The notes under the pieces were generated by a model, which had not been told where the DNA came from, made no database searches, and worked only from the letters and a program-made list of their open reading frames with translations. A DNA stretch of 42,120 nt from Dawidia cretensis (GTDB lineage Bacteria > Bacteroidota > Bacteroidia > Cytophagales > Cyclobacteriaceae): positions 1 to 42,120 of the forward strand of contig NZ_JAHESE010000047.1 of NCBI RefSeq assembly GCF_018598175.1, in the 5' to 3' direction. Made by a program: the position numbers and the translations under genes. Below, one piece after another: positions 15,862 to 26,712 of this stretch; the first letter of the stretch is position 1, and every line of letters starts with the position of its first letter.

Positions 15862-16377
15862 TTACGCGCCAGTTTGCATGATCGTTATTACTTTGCTGAA
15901 AGCTTCTTTTTGAAACTTAGACGTGGTGTCACTGTATAAGTTGGACCAAACAGATAATGTGTTATTGCTCGGTTCGGATCGAAGAGCGAAAAAGTGATAA
16001 GCGCTCTTTTTGACGTCGGTGGGATTGCCCGTTACGCCGATATCAAAGTCAGCGTAGGCGATCTCTGTGATGAGAAGGTATTCGGAGGCGTCGACGTTGG
16101 TTTGGTGCAGGATGGTATAATCACCTATTTTCGAAGTGGCTTGAAGCGCGGATTGTAGTTTCTCAAAATCCTGGTTTGAGAAGCTTTCGCGCTTTCCGTA
16201 CGGGATGTCGAGTGTTCCGGCGACGTCTTTCGCTTTTGCACTGTTCTTTTTTAGCGCATTGATTAGGTTGCCGACGGAGGACTTGTCGACGGCGGCGATG
16301 ATCTTACGATAAATGACATAAGAGGTTCCGGCTACGGCGAGTAGTGCAAGCCAGATTAGTTTTGACGGGATTCCCAT
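15862..16377 (-). CDS. membrane-anchored protein of unknown function (171 aa)
   Basis: An N-terminal hydrophobic helix (LIWLALLAVAGTSYVIY, about residues 7-23) acts as a signal anchor; the remainder is a soluble domain with alternating strands (DYTILHQTNVDASEYLLITEI, AYHFFALRSEPSNNTLSVW). No family recognised. It lies 26 bp upstream of the DUF3883-like gene on the same strand, and the pair sits between two near-identical direct REP copies (15067 and 16431). Confidence 0.65.
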   Translation of the reverse strand: MGIPSKLIWLALLAVAGTSYVIYRKIIAAVDKSSVGNLINALKKNSAKAKDVAGTLDIPYGKRESFSNQDFEKLQSALQATSKIGDYTILHQTNVDASEYLLITEIAYADFDIGVTGNPTDVKKSAYHFFALRSEPSNNTLSVWSNLYSDTTSKFQKEAFSKVITIMQTGA

Positions 16378-16430
16378 ATACAGGCGGTTGACTGCGAATA
16401 TAGTGAAGTGCCTGGGAGTTTGAAATGCAC

Positions 16431-16499
16431 GCCAGTCTGAAGACTGGCAACGGGAATAGGCACAAGTCGCCCTTCCTTCGGTCGGAAGACTTGCGCCAG
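16431..16499 (+). repeat. REP-like double-hairpin repeat, copy 4
   Basis: GCCAGTCTGAAGACTGGC (16431-16448), spacer, then CAAGTC / GACTTG stem and CGCCAG. It differs from copy 3 mainly in the spacer. Confidence 0.85.
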
Positions 16500-16913
16500 C
16501 AATTCAGGTAAGTAGGACTGCCTTTAGCCAATACTGTGTCCGCAGGATGGCCTCATGGTGCCAATTTAACCTGGGTTCTAACCTCGCTGGTTTCAGCCCT
16601 GACCCAGGCATGTCCTACTCCTATAAAGCGTAGATCATCCGTGGTTCATGTGTGGAACATCTATGGGGGAACCCTGTGGCAGACTCGAAGGATCCCCGGC
16701 GAAGAATGCCTTTTTTTCGTCCCGGCTCCGAATCGTCCCGCAACTCCTCATCCCTCCGTGGGACCTCCTGATTCCATTTTTTCAAACTAACGAAAATTGT
16801 TTCACAACAACCTGTTAAAAGTGATGCAACAGGTGGTTAACACGTGATCATCAAATTTGGATTCGTAGAACAATCCGTCGGATATCATGTTAGATTCCTG
16901 AACGAACCTGGAG
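16500..16913. other. gene-free stretch
   Basis: About 410 bp between the REP copy and the DUF2867-type gene. An 84-codon plus frame (16536-16790) has no recognisable composition or motif and is not called. No hairpin with a T-tract or clear promoter was found. Confidence 0.5.
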
Positions 16914-18376
16914 ATGAAGATATTACTGACCGGCTCGACCGGGTACATTGGCCGTCGCCTGCTGCCGGTTTTGCTGGATGCCGGACACACTGTTGTTTGC
17001 TTCGTACGGCAGCGCCGGAAGCTTGCATCGATGCTTTTACGCCTGTGCAACGACAGCAGATCGAGGTGATCGAGGGCGATTTACTGGAAGGGCGATCAAC
17101 GGATGCGATTCCGAAAGACATCGATGTGGCGTTTTACCTGGTCCACTCGATGGGTGCGGGGGATGGTGATTTCCAGCAATCGGAGGCTACTTCTGCGACC
17201 AATTTTGTTCGCATGGTGAATGACACAGCGGCACGGCAGATTATATACCTGGGCGGTATTGTGAACGACAGTAGCTTGTCGCGGCACCTCACGTCCCGGA
17301 AGGGTGTTGAAGACATCCTGGCAAAATCCACGGTGCCGCTGACCGTGCTGCGAGCGGCAATCATCATTGGCTCCGGCAGCGCTTCATTTGAAATCATCCG
17401 CGACCTGGTCGAGAAGCTTCCCGTCATGATTGCTCCGCGCTGGTTGCGGACGCGGTGCCAGCCGATCGCCATCCGCAATGTGCTGGAATACCTGGTGGGT
17501 GTCATGTTAAAGCCGGAGGCCTTTGGTCAGACGTTCGACATCGGCGGCACGGAGATACTCACCTATAAAGAGATGCTCCTGACCTACGCCTACGTGCGGC
17601 AGTTGAAACGCACTATCATCACTGTGCCGGTATTAACACCGAAGCTCTCTTCTCTTTGGCTGGTGTTAGTTACCTCAACGTCTTTTGCCCTGGCACGGAC
17701 GTTGGTCAGCAGCATGATGAATGAGGTGGTTTGTCGCGATGCGCGAATCAAGTCGATTGTAGACACCAGGCTGTTTAGTTATACCGAAGCCTTGCAGCTG
17801 GCCTTCGAAAAAATCAGCCACCGAAATGTTGTCTCCAGTTGGCGCGACGCCAACTACCTGCCCCGGCACGACCGGGAGTCGGGCGATAACCTGGAGGTGC
17901 CCACCCATGGGGTATTGACCGACCGACGGGAAGTGCCCTTTACACGACCGACCGAGGAGGTGATCCGAAACATCTGGTCGCTGGGTGGCAAGCAAGGCTG
18001 GTATGCCGGCAACCTGCTGTGGCGCATCCGGGGGCTCGCCGACACGCTGGTGGGTGGTGTGGGCCTGCGTCGCGGCCGTCGTAGTGAGGACGACCTAAAG
18101 ACCGGCGACGCGCTTGACTTCTGGCGTGTGCTGCTTGCCGACAAGTCGGCCGGCAGGTTGATACTATATGCGGAGATGCGGATTCCCGGAGAAGCCTGGC
18201 TGGAGTTTACCGTCAAGCAGCAAGGCAGTGAAAAAGCGCTCGTCCAAACAGCGACCTTTCGGCCGCTTGGGCTATGGGGAAGGCTGTACTGGTACAGCGT
18301 CTTACCCTTTCACGGATTGATCTTTCCCAGGCTTTCTAAAACGCTTGTCACGTTTGACAGGGAGCGCCGGTCGTAA
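16914..18376 (+). pseudogene. SDR/NmrA-like oxidoreductase with DUF2867 domain, one-base frameshift near 17025
   Basis: The proper start is ATG 16914, giving MKILLTGSTGYIGRRLLPVL then LDAGHTVVCFVRQRRKL, a typical Rossmann N-terminus (TGSTGYIG). The frame then breaks; the neighbouring frame continues DAFTPVQRQQIEVIEGDLLE and runs to 18376. Adding one base after CTTG near 17024 restores KLDIDAFTPVQ. The continuing part has DVAFYLVHSMG, QIIYLGGIV, TVLRAAIIIGSGSASFE and a C-terminal DUF2867 domain (about 330-505), as in YbjT-like proteins of about 480 residues. A longer frame open from 16844 has an unrelated N-terminus and should not be taken as the product. If the indel is real, the NAD(P)-binding loop is lost. 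Confidence 0.8.
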
Positions 18377-18525
18377 GCCTTCACCATTCTTAACATTCTC
18401 CCCTAACTGGCTGCGGTAAAACGATGGTAACGATTCGGGTTTCGTTGGCGCTTACACTATAAAATAAATTCTTGAAACGGTGTAACATACGGGGCTGATT
18501 TCAGTCGTGCTATAAATTGCCAGTT

Positions 18526-20898
18526 ATGTTCAAAAGCTATCTCAAAGTTGCCGCCCGGAATATCGCCCGGTATAAATACTTCTCGCTGATAAATGCTTTC
18601 GGTCTTGCTTTGGGCATGTCTGTTAGCCTGCTATTGATTTCCTTTTATTCGTATGTAAGCTCATTCGATGACTATCACACGCGGAAGGAAAGTATTTACA
18701 GGATCATTTCTACGATGGAAAAAGGAGGAGACAAGGAGGATCTTGCCTCCGCCCCTTCCTCCCTTGCTACCAGCATGCAGCATGAAACGGCGGGGATCGA
18801 AGAAATCGTCCGCATCAACGCATCGTTCCGGGGCGACGTTGTTTCAGACAAGGTTAATATTCCGATCCGACAGGGGTACTACGTTGATTCGAGTTTTTTC
18901 GCGGTGTTTGATTTTGAGATGATCCAGGGCAATCCGCAGGTGGCCTTGTCGAAGCCCAACAGTATTGTGCTAATCGAATCGGTGGCAAAGAAGATTGAAG
19001 CATCGGGCGACCTGCTGGGCAAAGCGATTGAGATCGACGGGCTTGGTACCTTTGAAGTTACAGGCGTTATAAAAGACCCCAAGCGAACACACTTATGGTT
19101 CGAGGCGCTCGTTTCGTTCAGCACGCTTCCGGCTGAAGTCCGCGGAGAGGTGAGTAATCAGGAGCAATGGACGTCGTACAACGATCAGTATATCTATCTC
19201 CTCGCGGAGAATTCATCGGATAAAGATAAAATTCAACAATCGTTAAATCGTATTGCCAGCGATGTATACAGCCAATCGAAAGACGCACATGTTACCTTTA
19301 AGCTTCAGGCGCTCGGGGATATAACGCCGGGACCAGATTTGGAGAATTCAATCGGTCCGGATACCGATTATACGCTGATCGTGGTGTTCGGAACGATCTG
19401 CCTTCTTATTCTCCTTCCTGCATGCTTTAACTATGGGAATATGTCCATTGCCCGGTCGCTTAAACGTGCAAAAGAAATAGGCTTACGGAAAACAATGGGT
19501 GGTGGGAAAACGCAGATCTTTCTTCAGTTTATTATCGAGGCGATTGCCATAACAATGATCTCGCTGGTAGGCGCTGTCATTCTGTTTATACTGATTCGGC
19601 CTGAATTCGAAAACATGATGCCCGGTACCTGGTTGGACCTGAACCTCACGTGGGAAATGATCGGGATGTTTGTTCTCTTTGCTGTTGCCGCCGGTTTTTT
19701 GGCAGGCGTGTTTCCCGCGCTGCTCTTTGCTGGTCTTAATCCGATTCAGGCATTAAAAAGTCAGCCGAATGCAGGAGGCTTCTCCCGTATGCGCGTGCGG
19801 AAAGTGTTGGTCATTTTTCAATTTGCACTTTCGTTTTGCTTTATTGTTTTGATGATTGTATTGGGCCGACAGTATCGATACAATCTGAACTTTGATTTTG
19901 GATTCAATACCGAAAATATACTGGATGTCGAGCTCCAGGGTACTAATCCCACTTCATTCCAATCAGAATTTTCCCGACTTCCTTCCGTTCAGGATATATC
20001 CATGTCATCCGGCATTTTGGGATCATCGTATTCAAGCACGCAGGTTCGCGCGCTTGCCGGGGGAGATTCTATAAAAGTTTATGAGCTCTTTGTGGATCAC
20101 AAGTATATTGACAACATGGGTTTACAGTTGTTGGCAGGACGGAATTTTCCAAACGTTCCTGTGCAAACAGAACGATATATCGTGGTGAACGAAGAATTTC
20201 TCCGCGTTTGGCAAATCACAAACCCAATCGATGCGCTTGGAAAAACATTTCTGGTAGAGGGAAAAGAACTCGAGGTAATCGGCGTACTAAAGAACTTTCA
20301 TTTTGCGCCCCTTCAAATTCCTATTAAAAGCTTTTTTCTGAGAACAGACCCATCGCAGTTCACGTATGCTAATATAAAAGTAGCCTCCCCCGACATTCAT
20401 GCCACGCTGACGTCTATGGAAAAAACATGGAGTATGCTGAACAACACCAGAAAGTTCGAGGCTCATTTCTTTGATGATGAAATGGAAGAAATGAATAAAT
20501 TTTATTGGGCACTTCTGAAAATGATCGGGTTTTTAGGATTGATTGCCATTTCGATTTCGCTTCTCGGTTTGTTGGGGATGGTAATCTACACGACTGAAAC
20601 CAGGACAAAGGAAGTAGGCATTCGCAAAGTTTTTGGTGCCAGCGAAACCGGTATCCTCTATTTGTTATCGAAGGATTTTTTAACGCTCATGGCCTGGGCG
20701 ATCGGCTTCGCCATTCCGGTGAGTTTTCTTTTGTTTGATAATCTTCTTTCTGAAATTCAATACTATCGTGTCAGCTTAAACGGGTGGGACATCCTCATCG
20801 GCCTTGCCGTCTTCTCGTTGTTTGGAGTTGCCACCATCGCGTCTCAAACCTGGAAAGCCGCCGGAGCAAACCCTATCGATACACTGAGATACGAGTGA
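18526..20898 (+). CDS. FtsX/MacB-type ABC transporter permease
   Basis: A 790-residue permease of the Bacteroidota double-FtsX type. Start at ATG 18526 (MFKSYLKVAARNIARYKYFS), since the in-frame upstream codon at 18517 is TTG. Helix 1 lies near 20-45, then a MacB-type periplasmic domain with NSIVLIESVAKKI, three helices (about 285-420) with ARSLKRAKEIGLRKTMGG, another helix (near 435) and second periplasmic domain, then the last FtsX core with TKEVGIRKVFGAS and terminal LRYE. Such proteins pair with a MacB/LolD-type ATPase to move lipids, lipoproteins or peptides by mechanotransmission; no ATPase gene is nearby. Confidence 0.88.
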   Translation: MFKSYLKVAARNIARYKYFSLINAFGLALGMSVSLLLISFYSYVSSFDDYHTRKESIYRIISTMEKGGDKEDLASAPSSLATSMQHETAGIEEIVRINASFRGDVVSDKVNIPIRQGYYVDSSFFAVFDFEMIQGNPQVALSKPNSIVLIESVAKKIEASGDLLGKAIEIDGLGTFEVTGVIKDPKRTHLWFEALVSFSTLPAEVRGEVSNQEQWTSYNDQYIYLLAENSSDKDKIQQSLNRIASDVYSQSKDAHVTFKLQALGDITPGPDLENSIGPDTDYTLIVVFGTICLLILLPACFNYGNMSIARSLKRAKEIGLRKTMGGGKTQIFLQFIIEAIAITMISLVGAVILFILIRPEFENMMPGTWLDLNLTWEMIGMFVLFAVAAGFLAGVFPALLFAGLNPIQALKSQPNAGGFSRMRVRKVLVIFQFALSFCFIVLMIVLGRQYRYNLNFDFGFNTENILDVELQGTNPTSFQSEFSRLPSVQDISMSSGILGSSYSSTQVRALAGGDSIKVYELFVDHKYIDNMGLQLLAGRNFPNVPVQTERYIVVNEEFLRVWQITNPIDALGKTFLVEGKELEVIGVLKNFHFAPLQIPIKSFFLRTDPSQFTYANIKVASPDIHATLTSMEKTWSMLNNTRKFEAHFFDDEMEEMNKFYWALLKMIGFLGLIAISISLLGLLGMVIYTTETRTKEVGIRKVFGASETGILYLLSKDFLTLMAWAIGFAIPVSFLLFDNLLSEIQYYRVSLNGWDILIGLAVFSLFGVATIASQTWKAAGANPIDTLRYE

Positions 20899-21030
20899 TA
20901 CGCCCGTTTTCCTCCATCCACTACCCAAGGCGGTGTTGTGGCCATCTGCTACGGATGCAAATCTTTCATAATGGCACGATTTTGTCGTCCTCCGGCATAC
21001 GGTGAAGAGTAGCATTTAAACCGATGAAAG

Positions 21031-23412
21031 ATGATTGAAACAAGGACAACTCCCAAAACGACGCTCTCGGCAGCGCTGCTTGAAAGAATGAATGCTTACT
21101 GGAGAGCGGCAAATTATTTGTCGGTGGGACAAATCTACCTGTATGATAATCCCCTTCTCAAGGAAAAGTTAACCCCTGAACATATAAAGCCCCGGCTGCT
21201 GGGGCATTGGGGAACAACGCCGGGTCTCAATTTTATCTATGTCCACCTGAACCGAATCATTCAGGCACTGGACGTAAGTATGATTTATATAGCGGGCCCC
21301 GGACATGGAGGTCCGGGCCTTGTAGCCAATACCTATCTGGAGGGCACGTACAGTGAAGTCTATACGGACATCACGCAGGATGAGGAAGGTATAAAGAAGT
21401 TATTCAAGCAGTTTTCTTTTCCCGGTGGCGTCCCCAGCCACGTCGCACCGGAAACACCAGGCTCCATTCATGAAGGCGGTGAATTAGGTTATTCATTGGC
21501 GCATGCGTACGGCGCGGCCTTTGATAACCCTGATCTTATTGTTGCGTGTGTTGTCGGCGACGGCGAAGCGGAGACGGGTGCCCTTGCCGCGAGCTGGCAT
21601 GGGAATAAATTCTTAAACCCGGTCCACGATGGTGCAGTGCTTCCCATTCTTCACCTGAACGGGTATAAGATTGCCAATCCAACGATCCTTGCCAGAATTC
21701 CGAAAGAAGAACTGGAGCAACTATTCATCGGCTACGGTTACAAGCCGTACTTCGTGGAAGGCAGCGAGCCGGCGGATATGCATCTGGCGATGGCCGTTAC
21801 GTTGGATGAAGTTTTTGAGCAGATTAAGCTTATCCAGCAAGAGGCCAGAACAAATGGTTTCACAAAACGTCCGCAGTGGCCCCTGGTTATTTTACGAACA
21901 CCCAAAGGGTGGACGGGACCAGACAATGTTGATGGCACCCAGGTTGAAGGAACGTGGCGCGCCCACCAGGTTCCGCTGGCGGAGCTTGCCAGTAAGCCCG
22001 AGCATGTTCTGTTACTGGAGCAATGGATGAAAAGCTATAGGCCTGAAGAGCTCTTTGATCGGGACGGAAAACTTATCGCTGAGCTCGCGGAGCTTGCTCC
22101 GTTGAACGACCGGCGAATGGGTGCCAATCCACATGCCAACGGCGGGGCGCTTCTGCGCGATCTTCTGATGCCAGATTTTAAAACTCACGCCATCCCGGTA
22201 GACAAGCCGGGGACTATACAAGCAGAGAGTACTTCCATCATGGGAGGCTTTTTGCGCGATGTGATGAAGCTGAACTGGGATAAAAGAAACTTCAGAATAT
22301 TCGGACCCGATGAAACTTCGTCCAATCGCCTTTCGCGTCTCTTTGAAATAACCCAACGGACCTCTACTGCTCAGATCGTGCCAGGGGATAACGACCTTTC
22401 GCCTGACGGGCGTGTGATGGAGGTACTGAGCGAGCATTTGTGTCAGGGGTGGCTGGAGGGCTACCTCCTAACGGGCAGGCATGGGCTATTCTCCTGCTAT
22501 GAGGCCTTCATCCATATTATCGATTCCATGGTCAATCAGCATGCGAAGTGGCTGAAAGTCTCGCGTGATCTTTCCTGGAGACATTCCATTGCTTCGTTGA
22601 ATTATTTGCTCACATCCCATGTATGGCGACAAGATCACAATGGAAACAGCCACCAGGATCCGGGCTTCCTCGACCTGGTGGCTAACAAGTCTGCAGATAT
22701 AGTCCGAATCTACCTGCCGCCGGATGCCAATACACTATTGTCTGTTACCGACCATTGTCTGCGCAGTCGCGATTACATCAATGTTATTGTCGCGGGTAAG
22801 CAACCCGAGCTTCAATGGATGGGCATGGAAGATGCCATTAAGCATTGCACCGCGGGCATGGGCATTTGGGAATGGGCCAGCAACGACGAAGGCAGCGAAC
22901 CCGATGTTGTCATGGCTTGCGCCGGAGATGTGCCGACCCTGGAAACCCTGGCGGCGGTACAACTTCTACGGGAGCATTTTCCTGAATTAAAATTACGGGT
23001 GATTAATGTGGTCGATCTGATGACACTTCAACCGCGGAGTGTACATCCTCATGGCTGGAGTGATGTTGACTTTGATATGCTCTTCACAAAAGATAAGCCG
23101 ATCATCTTCGCCTTTCACGGATATCCTTTACTGATTCACCGGCTCACCTACCGCAGGACAAACCACAATAACCTGCACGTGCGTGGTTATAAGGGAGAGG
23201 GAACGACGACAACGCCCTTTGATATGGTAGTCTTGAATGACCTGGACCGCTATCACCTTGCCGGCGATGTAGTGGATCGTCTGCCGGGACTCGGATCACG
23301 CGCTGCCTATTTTAAACAATTTCTACACGGAAAACTTCTTGATCACAAAGCCTATATCAGCGTTCACGGAGAAGATGAGCCCGCCATTCGAAACTGGACA
23401 TGGACATTGTAG
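21031..23412 (+). CDS. xfp: xylulose-5-phosphate/fructose-6-phosphate phosphoketolase
   Basis: A 793-residue ThDP enzyme. Signatures are [14 protein letters not shown] (30-43), [13 protein letters not shown] (58-70), GPGHGGPG (89-96) and the ThDP-Mg2+ motif GDGEAETG (177-184) running to HLNGYKIAN (208-216), then a C-terminal transketolase-like half. Full family length (about 790-830). It splits xylulose 5-phosphate or fructose 6-phosphate with inorganic phosphate into acetyl phosphate plus glyceraldehyde 3-phosphate or erythrose 4-phosphate in the cytosol. No acetate kinase or phosphotransacetylase gene lies beside it, so acetyl phosphate would be handled by distant genes. The gene runs convergent with the next permease, with only 18 bp between stops. 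Confidence 0.96.
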   Translation: MIETRTTPKTTLSAALLERMNAYWRAANYLSVGQIYLYDNPLLKEKLTPEHIKPRLLGHWGTTPGLNFIYVHLNRIIQALDVSMIYIAGPGHGGPGLVANTYLEGTYSEVYTDITQDEEGIKKLFKQFSFPGGVPSHVAPETPGSIHEGGELGYSLAHAYGAAFDNPDLIVACVVGDGEAETGALAASWHGNKFLNPVHDGAVLPILHLNGYKIANPTILARIPKEELEQLFIGYGYKPYFVEGSEPADMHLAMAVTLDEVFEQIKLIQQEARTNGFTKRPQWPLVILRTPKGWTGPDNVDGTQVEGTWRAHQVPLAELASKPEHVLLLEQWMKSYRPEELFDRDGKLIAELAELAPLNDRRMGANPHANGGALLRDLLMPDFKTHAIPVDKPGTIQAESTSIMGGFLRDVMKLNWDKRNFRIFGPDETSSNRLSRLFEITQRTSTAQIVPGDNDLSPDGRVMEVLSEHLCQGWLEGYLLTGRHGLFSCYEAFIHIIDSMVNQHAKWLKVSRDLSWRHSIASLNYLLTSHVWRQDHNGNSHQDPGFLDLVANKSADIVRIYLPPDANTLLSVTDHCLRSRDYINVIVAGKQPELQWMGMEDAIKHCTAGMGIWEWASNDEGSEPDVVMACAGDVPTLETLAAVQLLREHFPELKLRVINVVDLMTLQPRSVHPHGWSDVDFDMLFTKDKPIIFAFHGYPLLIHRLTYRRTNHNNLHVRGYKGEGTTTTPFDMVVLNDLDRYHLAGDVVDRLPGLGSRAAYFKQFLHGKLLDHKAYISVHGEDEPAIRNWTWTL

Positions 23413-23430
23413 AAACGGAGACAGTCCGGG

Positions 23431-25848
23431 TCATTCTCCTCGCAGATTATCCACGGGTTTGACATACAGCGCACGCCACGCCTGTGAGCCAATCGTGACG
23501 ATGCCGAAAACTGTGAGCGTGAAGATGCTGATCGCAATAGTAAGCATGCTTACGGAGACGTGATACGCCAGCTGCTCGAGCCACAAGTTATTGATAAACC
23601 AAGCCGTGGGTACCGCTATCACAATCGCGATGAGCAACATCGAGCCAAAACCTTTTGAGAGCAGGTACAGCAACGCCCCGTCACTGCTGCCGAGTACTTT
23701 GCGAATAGAGATTTCTTTGATGCGCGTTTCTGTTGCATAGGTGGCCATGCCCAATAGGCCTAAACACGAGATAGTGATCGCCAGAAAAGCAATGACACTC
23801 AGTATACTGACGAGGTCGCCAAAGAACACCTTGTACATCTTGTGGACTTCATCATTAAAATCCTTGTAGTCGATTTTTAAAGTAGGATTGATGGTTGCCC
23901 ATGCTTTTTCTATACTTTTGCCTGCATCTTCATAGGTGCCGGTATATTGCACTTGCAGCGCCGTATATTCTTTCTCGTCGGTAGTCAAAGCCATTGGCTC
24001 CAGCTTATCAAACAGCATATGGTGGTTGTAATCTTTGACCACGCCGATGATCTGCTTGCGCGTAGAATCGTCTTGTAAGATAAGTTGCTGACCAATGGCA
24101 GCGGCGGCGGAGCTGAAATGAAATGCGCTCACCGCCCTTTCATTCAGCACAATAAAGTTGTTATTGGAAAGTTGCGCTGCAGCGAAATACTCGCCGGCAA
24201 CCAGGTGCAAATCCATATTTTTAAGATAATCTTCGTCGGTAGAGAAGTAGTAAAGGTCGGTCCATTCTTTTTCGTCCAGGGATACCTTGTACTTTGTACT
24301 GCGGCTAATTCCAGCGGCGGGTACATGCGACACCGCCGAAACATTTTCAATGTTGTTGTATTTCAGTAATTCAGTTTTCAGCGCAACATAGGAGGTATTG
24401 CTAAGGCCCACGACAATCTTCTTCTCCATACTAAAGCCATGATCCGCTTTCAGGAATAATTGCAATTGATCATACACGACGATCACTGAAAGAATGAAAA
24501 TAAGCGAGAAAGAAAATTGCGTGACCAATAATGTTTTACGTAATCCAACATGCGAGAACAGCTTCATGGTGCCCAGGCCTTTCAATACTTTCACTGGTTG
24601 GAATCCACTTAATACTACCGCGGGAAAGAAACCGGCGAGCACGCCTACCACGAAAGCAAAGACGATAAAAATGCCGACCACTGAATAATTAATTTCCAGG
24701 TTCCACATCATCATACGGGCGAAGCTCAGCTGCATCAGTAAGGGCTTCAATAAAAATAAGATCAGGAAAGCGCCCAGCAAGGCGCACATCGAGGTGATTA
24801 CCGACTCGGAAATGAACTGCATAAACACCTGCCAGCGCATGGCACCCGTAACTTTGCGAATACCGATCTCACGGGCGCGGGTAAGCGACCGGGCAATGGA
24901 CAGATTCGTGAAGTTAAAACACGACGTAAGCATGACGACAGCGGCCAACCCGCCAAAGAAATAAATGAACAGCCAGGGAAGGAACGGACCAATCGGATTT
25001 TCTACTAACGGTCCGGGGGTGATGTTTGTCAACGCTTGCAAGGTATAGTGCACTTTGTCTTGTGTTTCCGGTTTTGGTAACGTGGTAAAATACTTTTTCT
25101 GAATGCGGTCCAACGCGGCCTGAAGAGACGCCGGTGTTTTGCCTGGCGCTAAGAGCACATAGACCCAGCCCTGCGTGTAGTTATACCAGTTGTCCAGATT
25201 CTTGGTGCGTTTACCGGTGGCCTCTAAAGCCGTTACCGTTGATATACTGGCAAAAGCTTCAAACGCGATGTGCGATTTGTTTTTTGTCTCCCGGATCACG
25301 CCGGTCACGGTATACGGACCATCATCTCCTACGTTGAACGTTTCACCGACTGGATTCTCCTGCTTGAATAACTTACGTGCTGCTTTCTTTGTCAGCACGA
25401 CCGTGTAGGGTGTCGTCAAGGCAGTTTTTGCATCACCGTATTCCAGCTCATATTCAAAAAAATCGAGCACTTCCGGATCTGCATAATAACCTGCCACGGG
25501 AATATTTACATTTTGCGCCAGCTCCACCCAGATATTGCCAAAGCCGCGCACCAGGCGCACAGCCTTTTCCACTCCGGCGTGGTTTTCCAGCAACTCCTGC
25601 CGTAGCGGCAACGCGGAGGTGGCAGCCTCGCCGTATTGCTGTCCTTGCTCCCCGATGGGATTTGAGTTTATACGATAGATGCGCTCACGCGTAGTAATAT
25701 GACGATCGTACGTCAACTGATCTGCCACCAGCATAATGATCACCATGGACAATGCCATGGCAATGGATAGGCCGAACATATTGATGAAAGAAAAAAAGCG
25801 ATGCCTTACCAGGCTGCGTATAGCGGTCTTGAGATAATTCCTGAACAT
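23431..25848 (-). CDS. FtsX/MacB-type ABC transporter permease
   Basis: An 805-residue permease of the same type as 18526-20898: start MFRNYLKTAIRSLVRHRFFS, helix 1 near 20-42, periplasmic domain with TPYTVVLTKKAARKLF, first FtsX core with ARSLTRAREIGIRKVTGAM (about 315-333), middle helix with LRKTLLVTQFSFSL, second periplasmic domain, last FtsX core with TRIKEISIRKVLGSS and terminal LRGE. It is a full-length paralogue and a good reference for the broken copy at 9977. No ATPase adjoins it. Confidence 0.88.
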   Translation of the reverse strand: MFRNYLKTAIRSLVRHRFFSFINMFGLSIAMALSMVIIMLVADQLTYDRHITTRERIYRINSNPIGEQGQQYGEAATSALPLRQELLENHAGVEKAVRLVRGFGNIWVELAQNVNIPVAGYYADPEVLDFFEYELEYGDAKTALTTPYTVVLTKKAARKLFKQENPVGETFNVGDDGPYTVTGVIRETKNKSHIAFEAFASISTVTALEATGKRTKNLDNWYNYTQGWVYVLLAPGKTPASLQAALDRIQKKYFTTLPKPETQDKVHYTLQALTNITPGPLVENPIGPFLPWLFIYFFGGLAAVVMLTSCFNFTNLSIARSLTRAREIGIRKVTGAMRWQVFMQFISESVITSMCALLGAFLILFLLKPLLMQLSFARMMMWNLEINYSVVGIFIVFAFVVGVLAGFFPAVVLSGFQPVKVLKGLGTMKLFSHVGLRKTLLVTQFSFSLIFILSVIVVYDQLQLFLKADHGFSMEKKIVVGLSNTSYVALKTELLKYNNIENVSAVSHVPAAGISRSTKYKVSLDEKEWTDLYYFSTDEDYLKNMDLHLVAGEYFAAAQLSNNNFIVLNERAVSAFHFSSAAAAIGQQLILQDDSTRKQIIGVVKDYNHHMLFDKLEPMALTTDEKEYTALQVQYTGTYEDAGKSIEKAWATINPTLKIDYKDFNDEVHKMYKVFFGDLVSILSVIAFLAITISCLGLLGMATYATETRIKEISIRKVLGSSDGALLYLLSKGFGSMLLIAIVIAVPTAWFINNLWLEQLAYHVSVSMLTIAISIFTLTVFGIVTIGSQAWRALYVKPVDNLRGE

Positions 25849-26040
25849 GGAGGTGCGTAAAATTTACATTGAGACGCCTACCTATCCCCGAATGTTGCAA
25901 TGGGCGGGAAAAAGATTTAAAAGAATATTTTGACGCAAATCGCCTCTGTTTATGTCACGATCACGGCCTCCGTATCAGGTGCCGTCTGCCGATATTTGTT
26001 CTGCAACACAGGCACTCACAAAACATAAAGTGTAATCGAT

Positions 26041-26694
26041 ATGAGTAAAGTTAAAGTAGCAGCATTCTCCATTTCGCTGGACGGCTATGGCGCTGGCCCC
26101 GATCAAAGTAGAGAGGAGCCGTTAGGTAAGAGAGGTGAGGAACTCCACACATGGTTCTTCCCCACCAGGATGTTTCAGAGCATCTATGGCAAAGGAGATG
26201 GAACGGAAGGCATAGACAACGACTTTGCTGAAAAGTCATTTGAGAATCTCGGGGCGTGGATCATGGGGCGCAATATGTTTGGGCCGGTTCGCGGGGAGTG
26301 GCCGGACAATGCGTGGAAAGGTTGGTGGGGAGAAAACCCGCCGTACCATGTCCCGATCTTTGTCCTAACACACCATGCAAGAGAACCCATTATCATGGAA
26401 GGTGGCACGGTATTTCATTTTGTTACCGACGGCATCGAGTCGGCGCTGGAGAAAGCCAGGAAGGCTGCTCACGGCAAAGATATACGCATTGGTGGGGGAA
26501 CATCCACGGTGCGTCAGTACCTGCAGGCAGGGCATATAGATGAAATGCACCTGGCCGTCTCGCCTGTACTGCTGGGATCCGGGGAGAACCTGTTTGCCGG
26601 ACTTGACTTGCCCAAGCTCGGGTTCACCGATACGCAGACCGTATATGGCGAGGGTGCCACACATGTGATTTTGAAGAAAAGTAAAACAGTTTAA
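26041..26694 (+). CDS. dihydrofolate reductase family protein (RibD C-terminal domain)
   Basis: A 217-residue protein opening with KVAAFSISLDGYGAGPDQS, the nucleotide-binding start of the RibD_C/DHFR-like fold. It continues with a GAWIMGRNMFGP turn, FVLTHHAREP, and KDIRIGGGTSTVRQYLQAGHIDEMHLAVSPVLLGSGENLF, the NADPH-binding glycine stretch. Members reduce small substrates with NADPH, often of unknown identity. A 16-bp gap to the SRPBCC gene downstream suggests an operon. Confidence 0.87.
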   Translation: MSKVKVAAFSISLDGYGAGPDQSREEPLGKRGEELHTWFFPTRMFQSIYGKGDGTEGIDNDFAEKSFENLGAWIMGRNMFGPVRGEWPDNAWKGWWGENPPYHVPIFVLTHHAREPIIMEGGTVFHFVTDGIESALEKARKAAHGKDIRIGGGTSTVRQYLQAGHIDEMHLAVSPVLLGSGENLFAGLDLPKLGFTDTQTVYGEGATHVILKKSKTV

Positions 26695-26712
26695 AATTTA
26701 AAAAATTAGATT

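Noticed and set aside
16536-16790. 84-codon plus-strand frame
   Set aside because: No motif, no ribosome site, and composition of random sequence between a repeat and a gene.
16844-16913. Start of a 510-codon frame as the N-terminus of the DUF2867-type protein
   Set aside because: The family Rossmann start (TGSTGYIG) is in another frame from 16914; the 16844 N-terminus is unrelated.
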